Of a stretch of 45,696 nt of DNA, positions 17,043 to 28,960 are shown piece by piece (the stretch's first letter is position 1; each line of letters begins with the position of its first letter). Made by a program: the position numbers and the translations under genes. This DNA is from JADLEX01 sp964586775 (GTDB lineage Bacteria; Lernaellota; Lernaellaia; JACKCT01): positions 1-45,696 of the forward strand of contig CAZPJD010000241.1 in assembly GCA_964586775.1 (NCBI GenBank), written 5' to 3'. The notes under the pieces are model-generated. The model was not told the origin of the DNA. It ran no database searches and worked only from the letters and a program-made list of their open reading frames with translations.

Positions 17043-18104
17043 TCAGTTCGGCGCGCGCGGGACCGGAATCTTCGCCCACGCGGTGTCGGTGAGACTGCCG
17101 AGGTAGAGCGTGTCGCCTCGCTCCTGCGCGCTTGTCACCATCGCCAGTGATCGCCCCGCCGGGTCGAACAGATCGACGACAACCCGGCCGTCGCGATCGA
17201 CGCCCATCACGCGCGCGGTTTTTTCCGGCTTCGGGTGAAGGAACTCCGGCAGACGCACCATCGCGGCGCGAAGGTCCGGCCTCGGCGCGGCGCGATCGAG
17301 CAGCGCGTTGCGCGGGCTGGCGATCGCGATCCAGAAGAGTTCCGACCCGGTCGAGATGCCGTCGGGGAATCCCGGCAGGTTGTCGACGAAGATGTCGCTC
17401 ATGCCCGCGCGCGGCCCGGTGATCCACACGCGACGCACGCGGTATCGCGAGGTCTCGTTCACGAGCACAAACCGCTCGCCGGGGTCGATGGCGACGCCGT
17501 TCGCGAAATACAGATCCGCGAGCACCTCGCGCGTTTCGCCTGTCGCGGGATCGTGAACGCACAGCCGCCCGCTCGCGCGGTTTTCGAGCAGGTCGAGCTT
17601 CCAGTCCGGTTGCCGAAATCGCACCGTCGCGTCCGAGAACCAGATGCGAGCGTCGCGCGTGGTTTCGAGATCGTCCGTGAAGATCAGTTCGCGTCCGCCG
17701 CAGGTCGTCGCGAGCGTGGTGATCGCGCCCGACGGATCGACGCGCAACAGCCCCTTCCACGCGTCGGCGACGAGCAGGTTTCCCGCCGCGTCCCAGTGCA
17801 GGCCGAGCGGCCGTCCGCCCGTATCGGCGAATACCTCGGGCGCGCCGCCGTGCGCCGGCCAGCGCAGGATGCGTCCATCCGCGAGACCCGCGTACACACG
17901 GCCCGACGAATCGACGTCAATGTCCTCGGGCCCTTCACCGTCCGGCAACTCGACGCGCGTCGCGGCGGCGAAGTCGCCGGTCGGCGCCCACGCGCGCGGC
18001 GCGGGCACATTCCACTTTTCGGGCTCGATCGGCACCGGCCACGCCGCCAGGTACGCGACCACGAGCCCCAACGCCGCTATTACGACCATCGAAAGGCGTT
18101 TCAC
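17043..18104 (-). CDS. Strictosidine-synthase-like / SMP-30-type six-bladed propeller
   Basis: The 353-residue product has an N-terminal membrane anchor or signal (about residues 5-22) and then a propeller with family signatures: LPDGEGPEDIDVD, RPLGLHWDAAGNLLVADAWKGLL, ANGVAIDPGE, NETSRYRV, FPDGIST and FWIAIASPRN. These fit the strictosidine-synthase-like/APMAP group of calcium-dependent hydrolases or lactonases; the substrate is unknown. The start is GTG 18104, preceded by GGGAGGAA. It lies downstream of the GT39-like gene's far end but in the same strand, with no sign that they share a promoter. Confidence 0.85.
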   Translation of the reverse strand: MKRLSMVVIAALGLVVAYLAAWPVPIEPEKWNVPAPRAWAPTGDFAAATRVELPDGEGPEDIDVDSSGRVYAGLADGRILRWPAHGGAPEVFADTGGRPLGLHWDAAGNLLVADAWKGLLRVDPSGAITTLATTCGGRELIFTDDLETTRDARIWFSDATVRFRQPDWKLDLLENRASGRLCVHDPATGETREVLADLYFANGVAIDPGERFVLVNETSRYRVRRVWITGPRAGMSDIFVDNLPGFPDGISTGSELFWIAIASPRNALLDRAAPRPDLRAAMVRLPEFLHPKPEKTARVMGVDRDGRVVVDLFDPAGRSLAMVTSAQERGDTLYLGSLTDTAWAKIPVPRAPN

Positions 18105-18338
18105 GCGATTCCTCCCGGCGAACCCCGTCCGGACGGCCCGCCGCGATTGTCATCGTCATCGAGGTTTCCGCCGAACGCAACGGCCCGCGCCGATCCATGG
18201 GACTTCTGAATTCACCGATTCCGAATGTGTGCATCTAACCGTTTAAACGGTTAAGCAGGTACATCTGTCATCGCGTGGATCTCGGTGAGAGATTCCTGAA
18301 AACGTGATGCGTTGGACGCGGCGCGCGAACGCGATTAC
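18105..18338. other. Intergenic region with a palindrome
   Basis: No gene is seen. The only structure is the 18-bp palindrome described separately, which lies about 130 bases before the start of the strictosidine-synthase-like gene and about 85 bases past the PPDK-like gene's stop. Confidence 0.5.
18236..18253. promoter_or_regulatory. Perfect 18-bp palindrome (candidate operator)
   Basis: TAACCGTTTAAACGGTTA is an uninterrupted 18-bp palindrome in an otherwise GC-rich region. Its shape is that of a TetR-type operator. It probably regulates the minus-strand gene starting at 18104. No cognate regulator is in the window. Confidence 0.5.
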
Positions 18339-21275
18339 TCAGCCGATCCGCACCGCGCCGAGGCCGAGGCGGCCATCGAGCACCACCTCGATTGCGCGCT
18401 CGAAGCGCACGTGGCGCAGGTGCGCGGAGCGCGCGATCTCGGGCTCGGCGGCAAGGGCGTCCCAGTCGAGAAACTGGCCGTCACGCGCGTGGGCGCGGTC
18501 CGCGCCGGGCGGAATGGTCAGGTAGCCGATGCGCAGCGCCGTGATGTTCTGGAAAAAGTGCGTGCCCTGCGACGGATCAACGTCGTAGCCCGCCGGCGAC
18601 GCCTCGATCATCACGCGCACGCCCGCGATCTGCGCCCACTGCACAGGGATGCCGAGCCACTCGTCGGCGCTGCCCCATCGCCCCGGCCCGATCAGGATAT
18701 ACGGGCGCTTCGCGCGCGCGAGCGCCGCGTTCAGCTCGCCCACTTCGGCGGCGATGGCGCGGTTGTGCGCCGCGTCCCACCGCGCGGGATCGACGTACAC
18801 CACGTCGTGAATGCCGTCGTGCACGCCGTCGCCCAGCGCGCGGTTCGATCTCGCCAGGCACGATGCGGGCGGAATCCCCGCCACGTCCACCTCGGTCAGC
18901 GATTTGCGTCGCGCCGCGAGCGGACGCACCTGAAGCACGTAGAGTGTCGGCGCTTCGCGAACTTGCCCGCGCGGCGGATCGCGACCCCAGTCGCCCATCT
19001 CGCACGCGAACTCCATCTCGACCGGGCCGCCGAAGCCGTCACGGGCCATGCGCAGCAGGTCGCGCACGGTTTCAGCGAGCGGGATCGCGCCGTGCTGAAG
19101 GATGTTGTTGAAGGTCACTACGCGCGGTCCGGACAGACCCAGGTCGTCGCGGATGCGCCGGTCGTCGCGCGAGAATACGCTGCCCACCGCGTCCAGCGCG
19201 CCATCGGCCTCGGCCGCCGCGAGGTCGAAGTGCGTCACGCACGTGTCGGCTTCGTCGCCGCTGCCTTCCCACCGGTGCGCCAGATCGACGGCGAAGAACC
19301 CGCGCTGCGTGTTCGCGAGAACCGACTCGGGAGTCGAGAACTGCGGCAGCACGCGCGGATGCACGGGCGAAAAGCGCAGCGCGAGCCCGCCGTCCACGAT
19401 CAGTCGCCCGAGCCCGAGCGCGACGTGCACAATGCCGTCTTCGGGTTTCTGCGGGCCGACGGGATAGAAGTTGTAGGACTGCGCCACACCCGAAAACGAC
19501 GGATAGAACCGCGCGCCGCGCCGCCGCCCCACGACGCGCTCGATGATGACCGCCATTTTTTCCTCCTCGACGCGGTAGCCCGTGTTGTCGAGGTAGGAGC
19601 GAGCGTTACGGAAGAAGGTGGACGCGTAGACGAGCTTGACCGCCGTGCAGAGCTGCCGATGGCGCTCGTCGGGCGACGGGTCATTGTTCGGGATCATGTG
19701 CGTGCGGTAGATGCCCGCGAAGGGCTGCTGCAGCGAGTCCTCCAGCAAGCTCGACGAACGCACCGCCAGCGGCGCGTCGATGCGCGCGGCGACGTGCATG
19801 AGTTTGCGCCGCAGCTCGTCGGGAAGCCACGAGTGCGCGAAGCGCTCGGCGATCTCGCGGTCGTCGGTCGTGTCGTACACGAAGTCGCGCAGGTTGTTCG
19901 CGTCCATGAACGCGTCGAAATCCTCGGTGGCGATGACCAGCGAGGGCGGCACGCGCACGGGCATGGGCAGCGGCGCGCGACCGTCGCCCTGCGCGAGAAG
20001 CATGTTGAGAAAGGCGATGCCGCGCGCCTTGCCGCCGAGCCCGCCATCGCCCAGGCGCGCGAAGGGCGCGCCGTCCAGGTGCGCGGGATCGAAGTCGGCG
20101 ACGACGCCCCTGTGCAGCCGCTCGTGCTCGTCGCGCAGCACGTCGATGAGAAAACGGCGCACGTCGTCCACCGTGGGATAGTCGCTCACACGGCGAGGGC
20201 GGATACGCTCGGCGAGTTCGAACTCGCCGCGCGCCATCAGCCAGATGGAAAAGTGGTTGCGCGTGGCGTGGTAGAAGAGCGACTCCGCCGGCACGGTGTG
20301 GAGCTTTTCCTCCAGGCCGCGCAGGTCGCTCGCGCGATCGACCTCGCCGCCGTCGGGTCGGCGGAAAATGAAATCGCCGAATCCCAGATGCTCGGCGAGA
20401 AACCGCCGGATGCCCGCGAGCAGATTGGGCGTGGATTTGTCGAGAAAGAGCGCGCCCATCGCCGCTGCGCGCTCCGCGTTTTCGTGCTGCGCCGACTGGA
20501 CGAGGATGGGCAGCTCGGCGTCGGATGCACGCACGAGCCGCGCGAAGTCGATGCCCGCGTCGTTGTCGTCCGCGCCGCCCCGCGGCAGGCGGGCGTCGGT
20601 GATGACCGCGAGCATGTGGCGCTCGTAACGGCGAAAGAGCGCGATGCCTTTTTCAAACGTGTCGGCGTGCAGGATCTTCGGCCGCGCCTTCATGCACATC
20701 AGGCGGTGGTGCTGGTTCACGCCCTCGGCGAAGAGCGAGCGCGACTGCGCCATCAACTCGGTGTAGAGCATCGCGAGATAAGACGAATAGAAACGCGGCG
20801 AATCCTCGAGCAGCAGGATCACGCGCACGCCGCCGTGGGCGATGTCGAAATCGACGTTTTGCCGGTCCTCGATGTCCTTGATGATCGCGAGCAGGATCTT
20901 CGCGTCGCCGTTCCAGAAGAAGACGCCGTCGATGGCGTCCTCGTCGATCGTCGAGCGCAGGCCCTCGAGATCCGCCGAGTCGAGCACGAGTAGCGCGACG
21001 GGCCGCCCCGGGCGCAGTTCCTTCACGCGCCGCCCGAAGGCGTTGAAGTCCATGTCGCGCACGCTGGTCATTGTGAGGATCAGATCGAAGCGGCGATCCT
21101 CCATCAGCCGGATCGCCTCTTCGCCGGTGGGCGCGTAGGTGAAGCGCGGCGACGCGGTGAGCGACAGCGCCTTGTATTCGGTGAAGATCTGCTCGGTCAG
21201 GTGGCCGTCTTCTTCCAGGATGAAGGCGTCGTAGGGCGACGAGACGAGCAGGATCTCGCGCACCCGATAGGGCAT
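18339..21275 (-). CDS. Receiver-domain protein fused to a PEP-synthase/PPDK-type ATP-grasp domain
   Basis: The 978-residue product starts with two receiver-like domains. The first (about 5-145) lacks the phospho-acceptor Asp, reading LILTMTSV. The second (about 150-300) keeps the Asp in VITDARLPRGG and the Lys in LFLDKS, so it could be phosphorylated. After a linker, an ATP-grasp domain of pyruvate-phosphate dikinase type follows (GDGGLGGKARGIAFL near 410, AVRSSSLLEDSLQQPFAG near 505, YVLQVRPL near 785). The swivelling phospho-His domain and the PEP-binding barrel are absent, so it is not a complete PEP synthase. About 190 residues of unknown character follow. It may be a phosphotransferase controlled by a two-component input. 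The start is discussed in the findings. Confidence 0.82.
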   Translation of the reverse strand: MPYRVREILLVSSPYDAFILEEDGHLTEQIFTEYKALSLTASPRFTYAPTGEEAIRLMEDRRFDLILTMTSVRDMDFNAFGRRVKELRPGRPVALLVLDSADLEGLRSTIDEDAIDGVFFWNGDAKILLAIIKDIEDRQNVDFDIAHGGVRVILLLEDSPRFYSSYLAMLYTELMAQSRSLFAEGVNQHHRLMCMKARPKILHADTFEKGIALFRRYERHMLAVITDARLPRGGADDNDAGIDFARLVRASDAELPILVQSAQHENAERAAAMGALFLDKSTPNLLAGIRRFLAEHLGFGDFIFRRPDGGEVDRASDLRGLEEKLHTVPAESLFYHATRNHFSIWLMARGEFELAERIRPRRVSDYPTVDDVRRFLIDVLRDEHERLHRGVVADFDPAHLDGAPFARLGDGGLGGKARGIAFLNMLLAQGDGRAPLPMPVRVPPSLVIATEDFDAFMDANNLRDFVYDTTDDREIAERFAHSWLPDELRRKLMHVAARIDAPLAVRSSSLLEDSLQQPFAGIYRTHMIPNNDPSPDERHRQLCTAVKLVYASTFFRNARSYLDNTGYRVEEEKMAVIIERVVGRRRGARFYPSFSGVAQSYNFYPVGPQKPEDGIVHVALGLGRLIVDGGLALRFSPVHPRVLPQFSTPESVLANTQRGFFAVDLAHRWEGSGDEADTCVTHFDLAAAEADGALDAVGSVFSRDDRRIRDDLGLSGPRVVTFNNILQHGAIPLAETVRDLLRMARDGFGGPVEMEFACEMGDWGRDPPRGQVREAPTLYVLQVRPLAARRKSLTEVDVAGIPPASCLARSNRALGDGVHDGIHDVVYVDPARWDAAHNRAIAAEVGELNAALARAKRPYILIGPGRWGSADEWLGIPVQWAQIAGVRVMIEASPAGYDVDPSQGTHFFQNITALRIGYLTIPPGADRAHARDGQFLDWDALAAEPEIARSAHLRHVRFERAIEVVLDGRLGLGAVRIG

Positions 21276-21469
21276 GAGATCGTGGAACCGGCGGGCCTTG
21301 AGGACATGGGACTCGATGGCGCGACCCTCCCCAGTGGTGGTGTTGTGTCACGACGACCCCGCGCGGGCAAGGGACGTGAGAATGCGGAATGCGAGCGTTC
21401 CCCGATCCGCGCGTTGATTTTTTTCGCCCGCCGCGCCATGAATACGCGCCCGTCGGGGAGGGCGGTGTC
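21276..21469. other. Divergent intergenic region between the PPDK-like gene and mutS2
   Basis: It has no independent gene. On the minus strand the first ~50 bases extend the PPDK-like frame with protein-like sequence up to a TGA. Near mutS2, GGGGAGGG provides the ribosome site. Confidence 0.45.
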
Positions 21470-23881
21470 ATGACTTCTGATGCGTCGTTGATTCACGCGG
21501 CCGAACTGCTGGAGTGGCCGAAGATCCTCGTGCGCCTGTCCGCGCACGCGATGAGCGCGCCGGGGCGCGAGGCGTGCGAACGCCTGCCGTTTTGCGAGGA
21601 CTCCGACTCGGCCGCGCGCGCGCTGGCGGCCACCACCGAGGCCGCCGCGTTGCTGCGCGAGGCGCTCGCTCCCGCGCTCGCCGACGTCACCGACATCGCC
21701 GCCGATCTGGAGCGCGCGTCTCTGGGCGCGATGCTCGCGGGCGAGGACTTGATCCGCATCGCCGACGTGCTGCGCGCCGCGCGGCGCACGCGCGACCTGC
21801 TCGTCGAGGAGTGGGAGCGCACGCCGCGCCTCGCCGAGATCGCGATGCACCTGGCCGCCGACGAGCCGCTGGAGATGGACATCTTCTCGGCGATCGACCG
21901 GGGCGGTGAGGTGAACGACGCGGCGTCGCCCGAACTGGTGGAGCTACGCCGCCGCTACCGCCGCCTGCATCAGCAGATCCTCGACACGATGAACGACCTG
22001 GTGAAGCGCGGCGAGTGGGCCGAGTTTCTGCAAGACGACTACTACACGATGCGCAACGGTCGCTACGTGCTGCTCGTGCGCGTCGAACGTCAGCACAAAA
22101 TCGACGGCATCGTTCACGACATCTCGGGCAGCGGCCAGTCGCTCTACGTCGAGCCCAAAGAGGTCACGCAGCTCAACAACGTGCTGCGCGGAACCGAGGT
22201 CGCCATCGCGCAGGAAGTCGCACGCATTCTTCGCGCCCTCACCGCGCGCGTCGCCGCCATCGCCGACGCGATCCACGCGGGCGCCGAGGCGCTCGTCGAG
22301 ATCGACATCGTCTTCGCCAAGGCGCGCTACGCCGCGACGATCAGCGCGTCGGAGCCGCTGCTCGCGACCGAGGGCCGCATGCGACTGCGCGCGCTGCGTC
22401 ATCCGCTGCTGGTGGGGCGCGACGACGTGCGCGTCGTGGCGAACGACGTGGAGTTCGCGCCCGGCGCGGGGTGCGTGATCGTCACGGGCCCCAACACGGG
22501 CGGCAAGACGGTGCTGCTCAAGGCCGTGGGGCTCGCGGCGCTTTTCGTGCGCGCGGGGATGCATCCGCCCGTCGCGTTCGATTCCGAGGCGATCTTCTTC
22601 GACCGAATCTTCGCCGTCATCGGCGATCGTCAATCGATCGAGGCGGGGCTCTCGACCTTCGCCGCGCACCTCGCCTCGCTGCGCGAGATCGCGCGCGACG
22701 CCGGGCCGCGCAGCCTGGTGCTGCTCGACGAGATCGGCGAGGGCACCGACCCGCGTCAGGGTGTCGCGCTGTCGATGGCCGTGCTCGAGCACCTTGTTGC
22801 GAGCGGTGCTCGAACGCTGACGACCACGCACTTCTCCGAACTCGCCGCCCTCGCCACGCAGCGCGAGGGGTTCGCCAACGCATCGATGGAGTTCGATCCC
22901 GCCACGATGCGCCCCACGTATCGGCTGCGCCTCGGCATCCCCGGGCGCTCGGGCGCTTTCGACGTGGCCGAGCGCATGGGCATACCGGCGTCGATCCTCG
23001 CCCGTGCGCGCGAGCTGTACGAGGGCGCGGGCACGGAACTGCAATCGATCATGGAGAGCCTCGACCGCGCGCATCAGGAGTGGCGGAGCAAGGCCGCCGA
23101 CGCCGAGCGCGACCGCGCGACCGCGCGCAATCTGGTCGAGAAACAGCGCGACCTGCTGCGCGATCTGGAGAGCAGGAAGCGCGAGCGCGCGCAAAAGGAG
23201 CTCGCCGCGGTCGAGTCGATGTACCGCGATGCGCGAGAACGCATCCGCGCGCTGCTGGCCGAGCTGAAGGAACGGCCCTCACGCGCCGAGGCGCAGAGCG
23301 CCAAGGAGCGGATCGCCGAGATCGTCGAAGAAGTCCGCGCGCAGACTCCCCCGCCGGAAGACGCCGTACCCGAGCGCATCGGCTACGTGCCGATCCGCGA
23401 CTGGAGCGCGCTGCACGAGGGCGATGCGGTGTACGTGGGCGCGCTGCGTTCGAAGGGCAAACTCGAGACGCTGCCCGACGCGCGGTCGCAGCTTCGCGTG
23501 CTGGTCGGCGGCGCACGCGTCACCGTCGACGCGGCGGATGTGTTTCATCCCGTTGTGGACGAACCGCACACCGCGCCGAGCGTGACGGTGGTGCCGCCGG
23601 CGCGCGTCGAGGCCGCATCGTCGAAGGACCGCACGCTGGACCTGCGCGGACAGTACGTCGCCGACGCGCTCGATCACACCGCCGAGTACCTCGACCTCGC
23701 GTGGCGATCGCACTGGCATCAGGTGACGATCGTGCACGGCCACGGCACGGGCAGTTTGAAGCGCGAGATCCGCGAATACCTGCGCGGCGCGCCGTATCGC
23801 CTGACGTTTCGCCCCGGCGAGCGCGGCGAGGGGGGAGACGGCGCGACGGTCGTCGACTTCGATCACACCGACGAGGCGTGA
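21470..23881 (+). CDS. mutS2: MutS2 endonuclease/ATPase
   Basis: MutS2 acts in suppression of homologous recombination and, in some bacteria, in ribosome rescue. The 803-residue product lacks the MutS mismatch-binding domain and has the MutS core helices, the ATPase domain with Walker A GPNTGGKTVLLKA (about 338) and LLDEIGEGTDPRQG, then a coiled coil (about 510-620). A C-terminal Smr nuclease domain carries TLDLRG (about 721) and HGHGTGSLK (about 756). The ATG at 21470 is preferred because GGGGAGGG precedes it; the frame upstream is not conserved-looking. It converges on czcA with a 20-base gap. Confidence 0.95.
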   Translation: MTSDASLIHAAELLEWPKILVRLSAHAMSAPGREACERLPFCEDSDSAARALAATTEAAALLREALAPALADVTDIAADLERASLGAMLAGEDLIRIADVLRAARRTRDLLVEEWERTPRLAEIAMHLAADEPLEMDIFSAIDRGGEVNDAASPELVELRRRYRRLHQQILDTMNDLVKRGEWAEFLQDDYYTMRNGRYVLLVRVERQHKIDGIVHDISGSGQSLYVEPKEVTQLNNVLRGTEVAIAQEVARILRALTARVAAIADAIHAGAEALVEIDIVFAKARYAATISASEPLLATEGRMRLRALRHPLLVGRDDVRVVANDVEFAPGAGCVIVTGPNTGGKTVLLKAVGLAALFVRAGMHPPVAFDSEAIFFDRIFAVIGDRQSIEAGLSTFAAHLASLREIARDAGPRSLVLLDEIGEGTDPRQGVALSMAVLEHLVASGARTLTTTHFSELAALATQREGFANASMEFDPATMRPTYRLRLGIPGRSGAFDVAERMGIPASILARARELYEGAGTELQSIMESLDRAHQEWRSKAADAERDRATARNLVEKQRDLLRDLESRKRERAQKELAAVESMYRDARERIRALLAELKERPSRAEAQSAKERIAEIVEEVRAQTPPPEDAVPERIGYVPIRDWSALHEGDAVYVGALRSKGKLETLPDARSQLRVLVGGARVTVDAADVFHPVVDEPHTAPSVTVVPPARVEAASSKDRTLDLRGQYVADALDHTAEYLDLAWRSHWHQVTIVHGHGTGSLKREIREYLRGAPYRLTFRPGERGEGGDGATVVDFDHTDEA

Positions 23882-23901
23882 TCCACGACTCGCATCCGGC
23901 G

Positions 23902-27006
<3,105 letters not shown>

Positions 27007-27008
27007 GA

Positions 27009-28400
27009 TCAGCCCTTTTCTTCGATTTCACAGCAACCCGCGCCGATACTCTCCTTGCTGATCTCCGTCTTCAGCAGGAACGCACCCACGGTGACGACTT
27101 CGTCGTCGTGGTCGACAGGACCCTCCACGTGAACAAATCGTCCGTCCGATTTCCCCGTTCGGACACTCCTCGGTTCGTACACATTCGGCTCCACCCGAAC
27201 GAACACCACGTTTTCGGAGCCCATGCGTTGGACCGCTTCGCGGGGTACCGCCGCGGCGGATTGCGGCCGATCGGTCTGGACAACCGCCTGCACGAACTGA
27301 CCGGCACGGAACGCACCTCCCGGATTCTTCATCTCGACCCGCCCTTCGACCATGCGGCTTCGAGAATCGACCTGCGGAGAGAGCCAGGCCAGCACGCCGT
27401 CGCCTTTCAACCCCGCGGTCGCGTCGGACCGAATCACGGTCGGCGCGCCGACCGACAAGCGAGGCGCGTCGGACTCCCCGACGCTCAGTATCACCCACAG
27501 CGATGTCGAATCGGCGACGGCCGCCAAAGACGTGTCTTCCGTGGCCAGCGTCCCCAACACGGCGTCGCGCCGCACCACCTGACCGTCGATCGGAGAGCGC
27601 AAGGCAAAGCGGCCGTCGCCGATCGATGCAGACGCTCCGACGATTCGAAGCGCCGAGCGAGAGGAGGAAAGTTCCGTTTCCGCGGCCCGCAACTCCCGGA
27701 GCGACGACTCCCACTCCTCGGTCGAAAGCATATCTCCGGCTCGAAGTTGGTCGACGCGATCGTGACGAGCGCGGATCGTTTCATACTGTTCCTCGGCCGT
27801 CCTCACGCGACCCTGCGCGTCGCCGACCTGAAGGCTCTCCAGTTCGAACAGGACCTGGCCCCGGCGCACCGGGTCGCCGGGATTGACGAGGACACGCCGG
27901 ACGATCCCCGCGGTGGTCGATCGGATGTCCGCGAAGTGGTTCCGGTCAAAATCCACCTGTCCCACGCATGCGATCCCTTCGCCGAGTTCGACCGCGCGAA
28001 CCTTCGTCACTTCGATCCCCGCGGCTCGCTCGATCTCTTGAGACTTGAAACGGATACGGGTACCGGCTTCGAACGCCGATGTTCGAGCCGCCGGCTCGGT
28101 CGATGGCTTACAGACTGGACAGACCGACTCCGGGAATCCGTGTTCGGCGCACCAGTCGCCCGCCTTTTGGAATTGCCCAATGAGTTCCGGATTGCACTTC
28201 GTGCATTTCGATTCCGGAACGCCGTGACCCTTGCACCAGTCGGCGGGGTCCGCCTTGATCGGCGACTTGATGGCTTCATTCGCCGATGGCTTCGGCAGCG
28301 CCGCGGATTTCTCGGAGCCGCAAGCGCAAACGGTTGCGATCAAAACGATCATGGGGGCCGATCGAATCCACGTTCGTAAGCCGGACAGGACTGGGTTCAT
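27009..28400 (-). CDS. czcB: CzcB/CusB-family membrane fusion lipoprotein with two N-terminal Cys/His repeats
   Basis: Periplasmic adaptor that links the RND pump to an outer-membrane channel and passes metal to it. ATG 28400 (GGGAGA upstream) gives 463 residues with a probable lipobox VCAC (Cys27). Two near-identical repeats follow: WCKGHGVPESKCTKC (55-69) and WCAEHGFPESVCPVC (83-97), each offering three Cys and one His. The lipoyl/barrel-sandwich and alpha-hairpin regions follow. The C-terminal end adds GAGCCEIEEKG. These Cys clusters are additional metal ligands not found in the core adaptor fold. It precedes czcA by two bases. Confidence 0.92.
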   Translation of the reverse strand: MNPVLSGLRTWIRSAPMIVLIATVCACGSEKSAALPKPSANEAIKSPIKADPADWCKGHGVPESKCTKCNPELIGQFQKAGDWCAEHGFPESVCPVCKPSTEPAARTSAFEAGTRIRFKSQEIERAAGIEVTKVRAVELGEGIACVGQVDFDRNHFADIRSTTAGIVRRVLVNPGDPVRRGQVLFELESLQVGDAQGRVRTAEEQYETIRARHDRVDQLRAGDMLSTEEWESSLRELRAAETELSSSRSALRIVGASASIGDGRFALRSPIDGQVVRRDAVLGTLATEDTSLAAVADSTSLWVILSVGESDAPRLSVGAPTVIRSDATAGLKGDGVLAWLSPQVDSRSRMVEGRVEMKNPGGAFRAGQFVQAVVQTDRPQSAAAVPREAVQRMGSENVVFVRVEPNVYEPRSVRTGKSDGRFVHVEGPVDHDDEVVTVGAFLLKTEISKESIGAGCCEIEEKG

Positions 28401-28485
28401 GTTGGTCTCCCGCGCAAAAACGGCGGTCGCTCGCAAACAGGCGCAACGCCGGTTGTTGTTGTGTCAGCGCGATGTCGTCAGGACG

Positions 28486-28821
28486 TTAAACGGCGGTCTT
28501 TGGCGGGCGGAAAACCGGCACGTTGGTGGACATGGCCAAGGGTTCGTTGGGGATGAAAACCGGGGTGGAAACGAGCGGCCGTGGGAACCCGTCCGCGGAC
28601 GCGAACGCCGCGGCGAAATTCGTCATGTCGCAGCAAATGCAGTGAAGGCAGCCGTTGCAGGTATCGGACTCGTCCGAGCAATCCGCTTCGCATGACGCGC
28701 AATCGGCATCATCGGATTCCAGCATTCCGAGAAATCCGCCCGCAATAGTTGCCGACGCCGTGAAAAACAAGGCGAAAAACATGGCGGCAAGCCGAGCCGG
28801 ACTTGTGGAGCCGACAAACAT
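28486..28821 (-). CDS. Small exported Cys-rich protein leading the metal-efflux operon
   Basis: The 111-residue product has a hydrophobic N-terminal segment (about 10-30) and then eight Cys in 24 residues (41, 44, 48, 55, 58, 61, 63, 64), reading CASCEADC, CNGCLHCICC. A Pro-rich tail follows. It lies 85 bases upstream of the czcB start in the same orientation, at the place where CzcI- or CusF-like periplasmic accessory proteins are found, but it shows no clear similarity to them. A role as metal buffer or chaperone is inferred. The start is uncertain: ATG 28821 lies only eight bases from the promoter -10, and ATG 28782 is an alternative. Confidence 0.7.
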   Translation of the reverse strand: MFVGSTSPARLAAMFFALFFTASATIAGGFLGMLESDDADCASCEADCSDESDTCNGCLHCICCDMTNFAAAFASADGFPRPLVSTPVFIPNEPLAMSTNVPVFRPPKTAV

Positions 28822-28829
28822 CCTTTCCG

Positions 28830-28856
28830 ATTATCCGCGACGGGCGTTTCTGTCAA
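28830..28856 (-). promoter_or_regulatory. Promoter of the metal-efflux operon
   Basis: On the minus strand TTGACA (28856-28851), a 15-base spacer and GATAAT (28835-28830) form a near-consensus promoter. The -10 lies eight bases before ATG 28821, so the transcript would be almost leaderless if that start is used. Confidence 0.6.
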
Positions 28857-28960
28857 CGTTGTCCCGCCTCCGGAATGGTAGCAAACCGATTCCGTTCACC
28901 GTCGTTGTTTTTTCAGAACCAAAACGGTCCGAGAGATCGTTTCGCGTCATCGCGCTTCAG

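Noticed and set aside
15625..17760. 711-codon minus-strand frame spanning two genes
   Set aside because: It is an out-of-frame reading of the GT39-like and strictosidine-synthase-like genes and is extremely Arg-rich.
18312..20993. 893-codon plus-strand frame opposite the PPDK-like gene
   Set aside because: Antisense composition without recognisable motifs; the minus-strand protein is coherent across its whole length.
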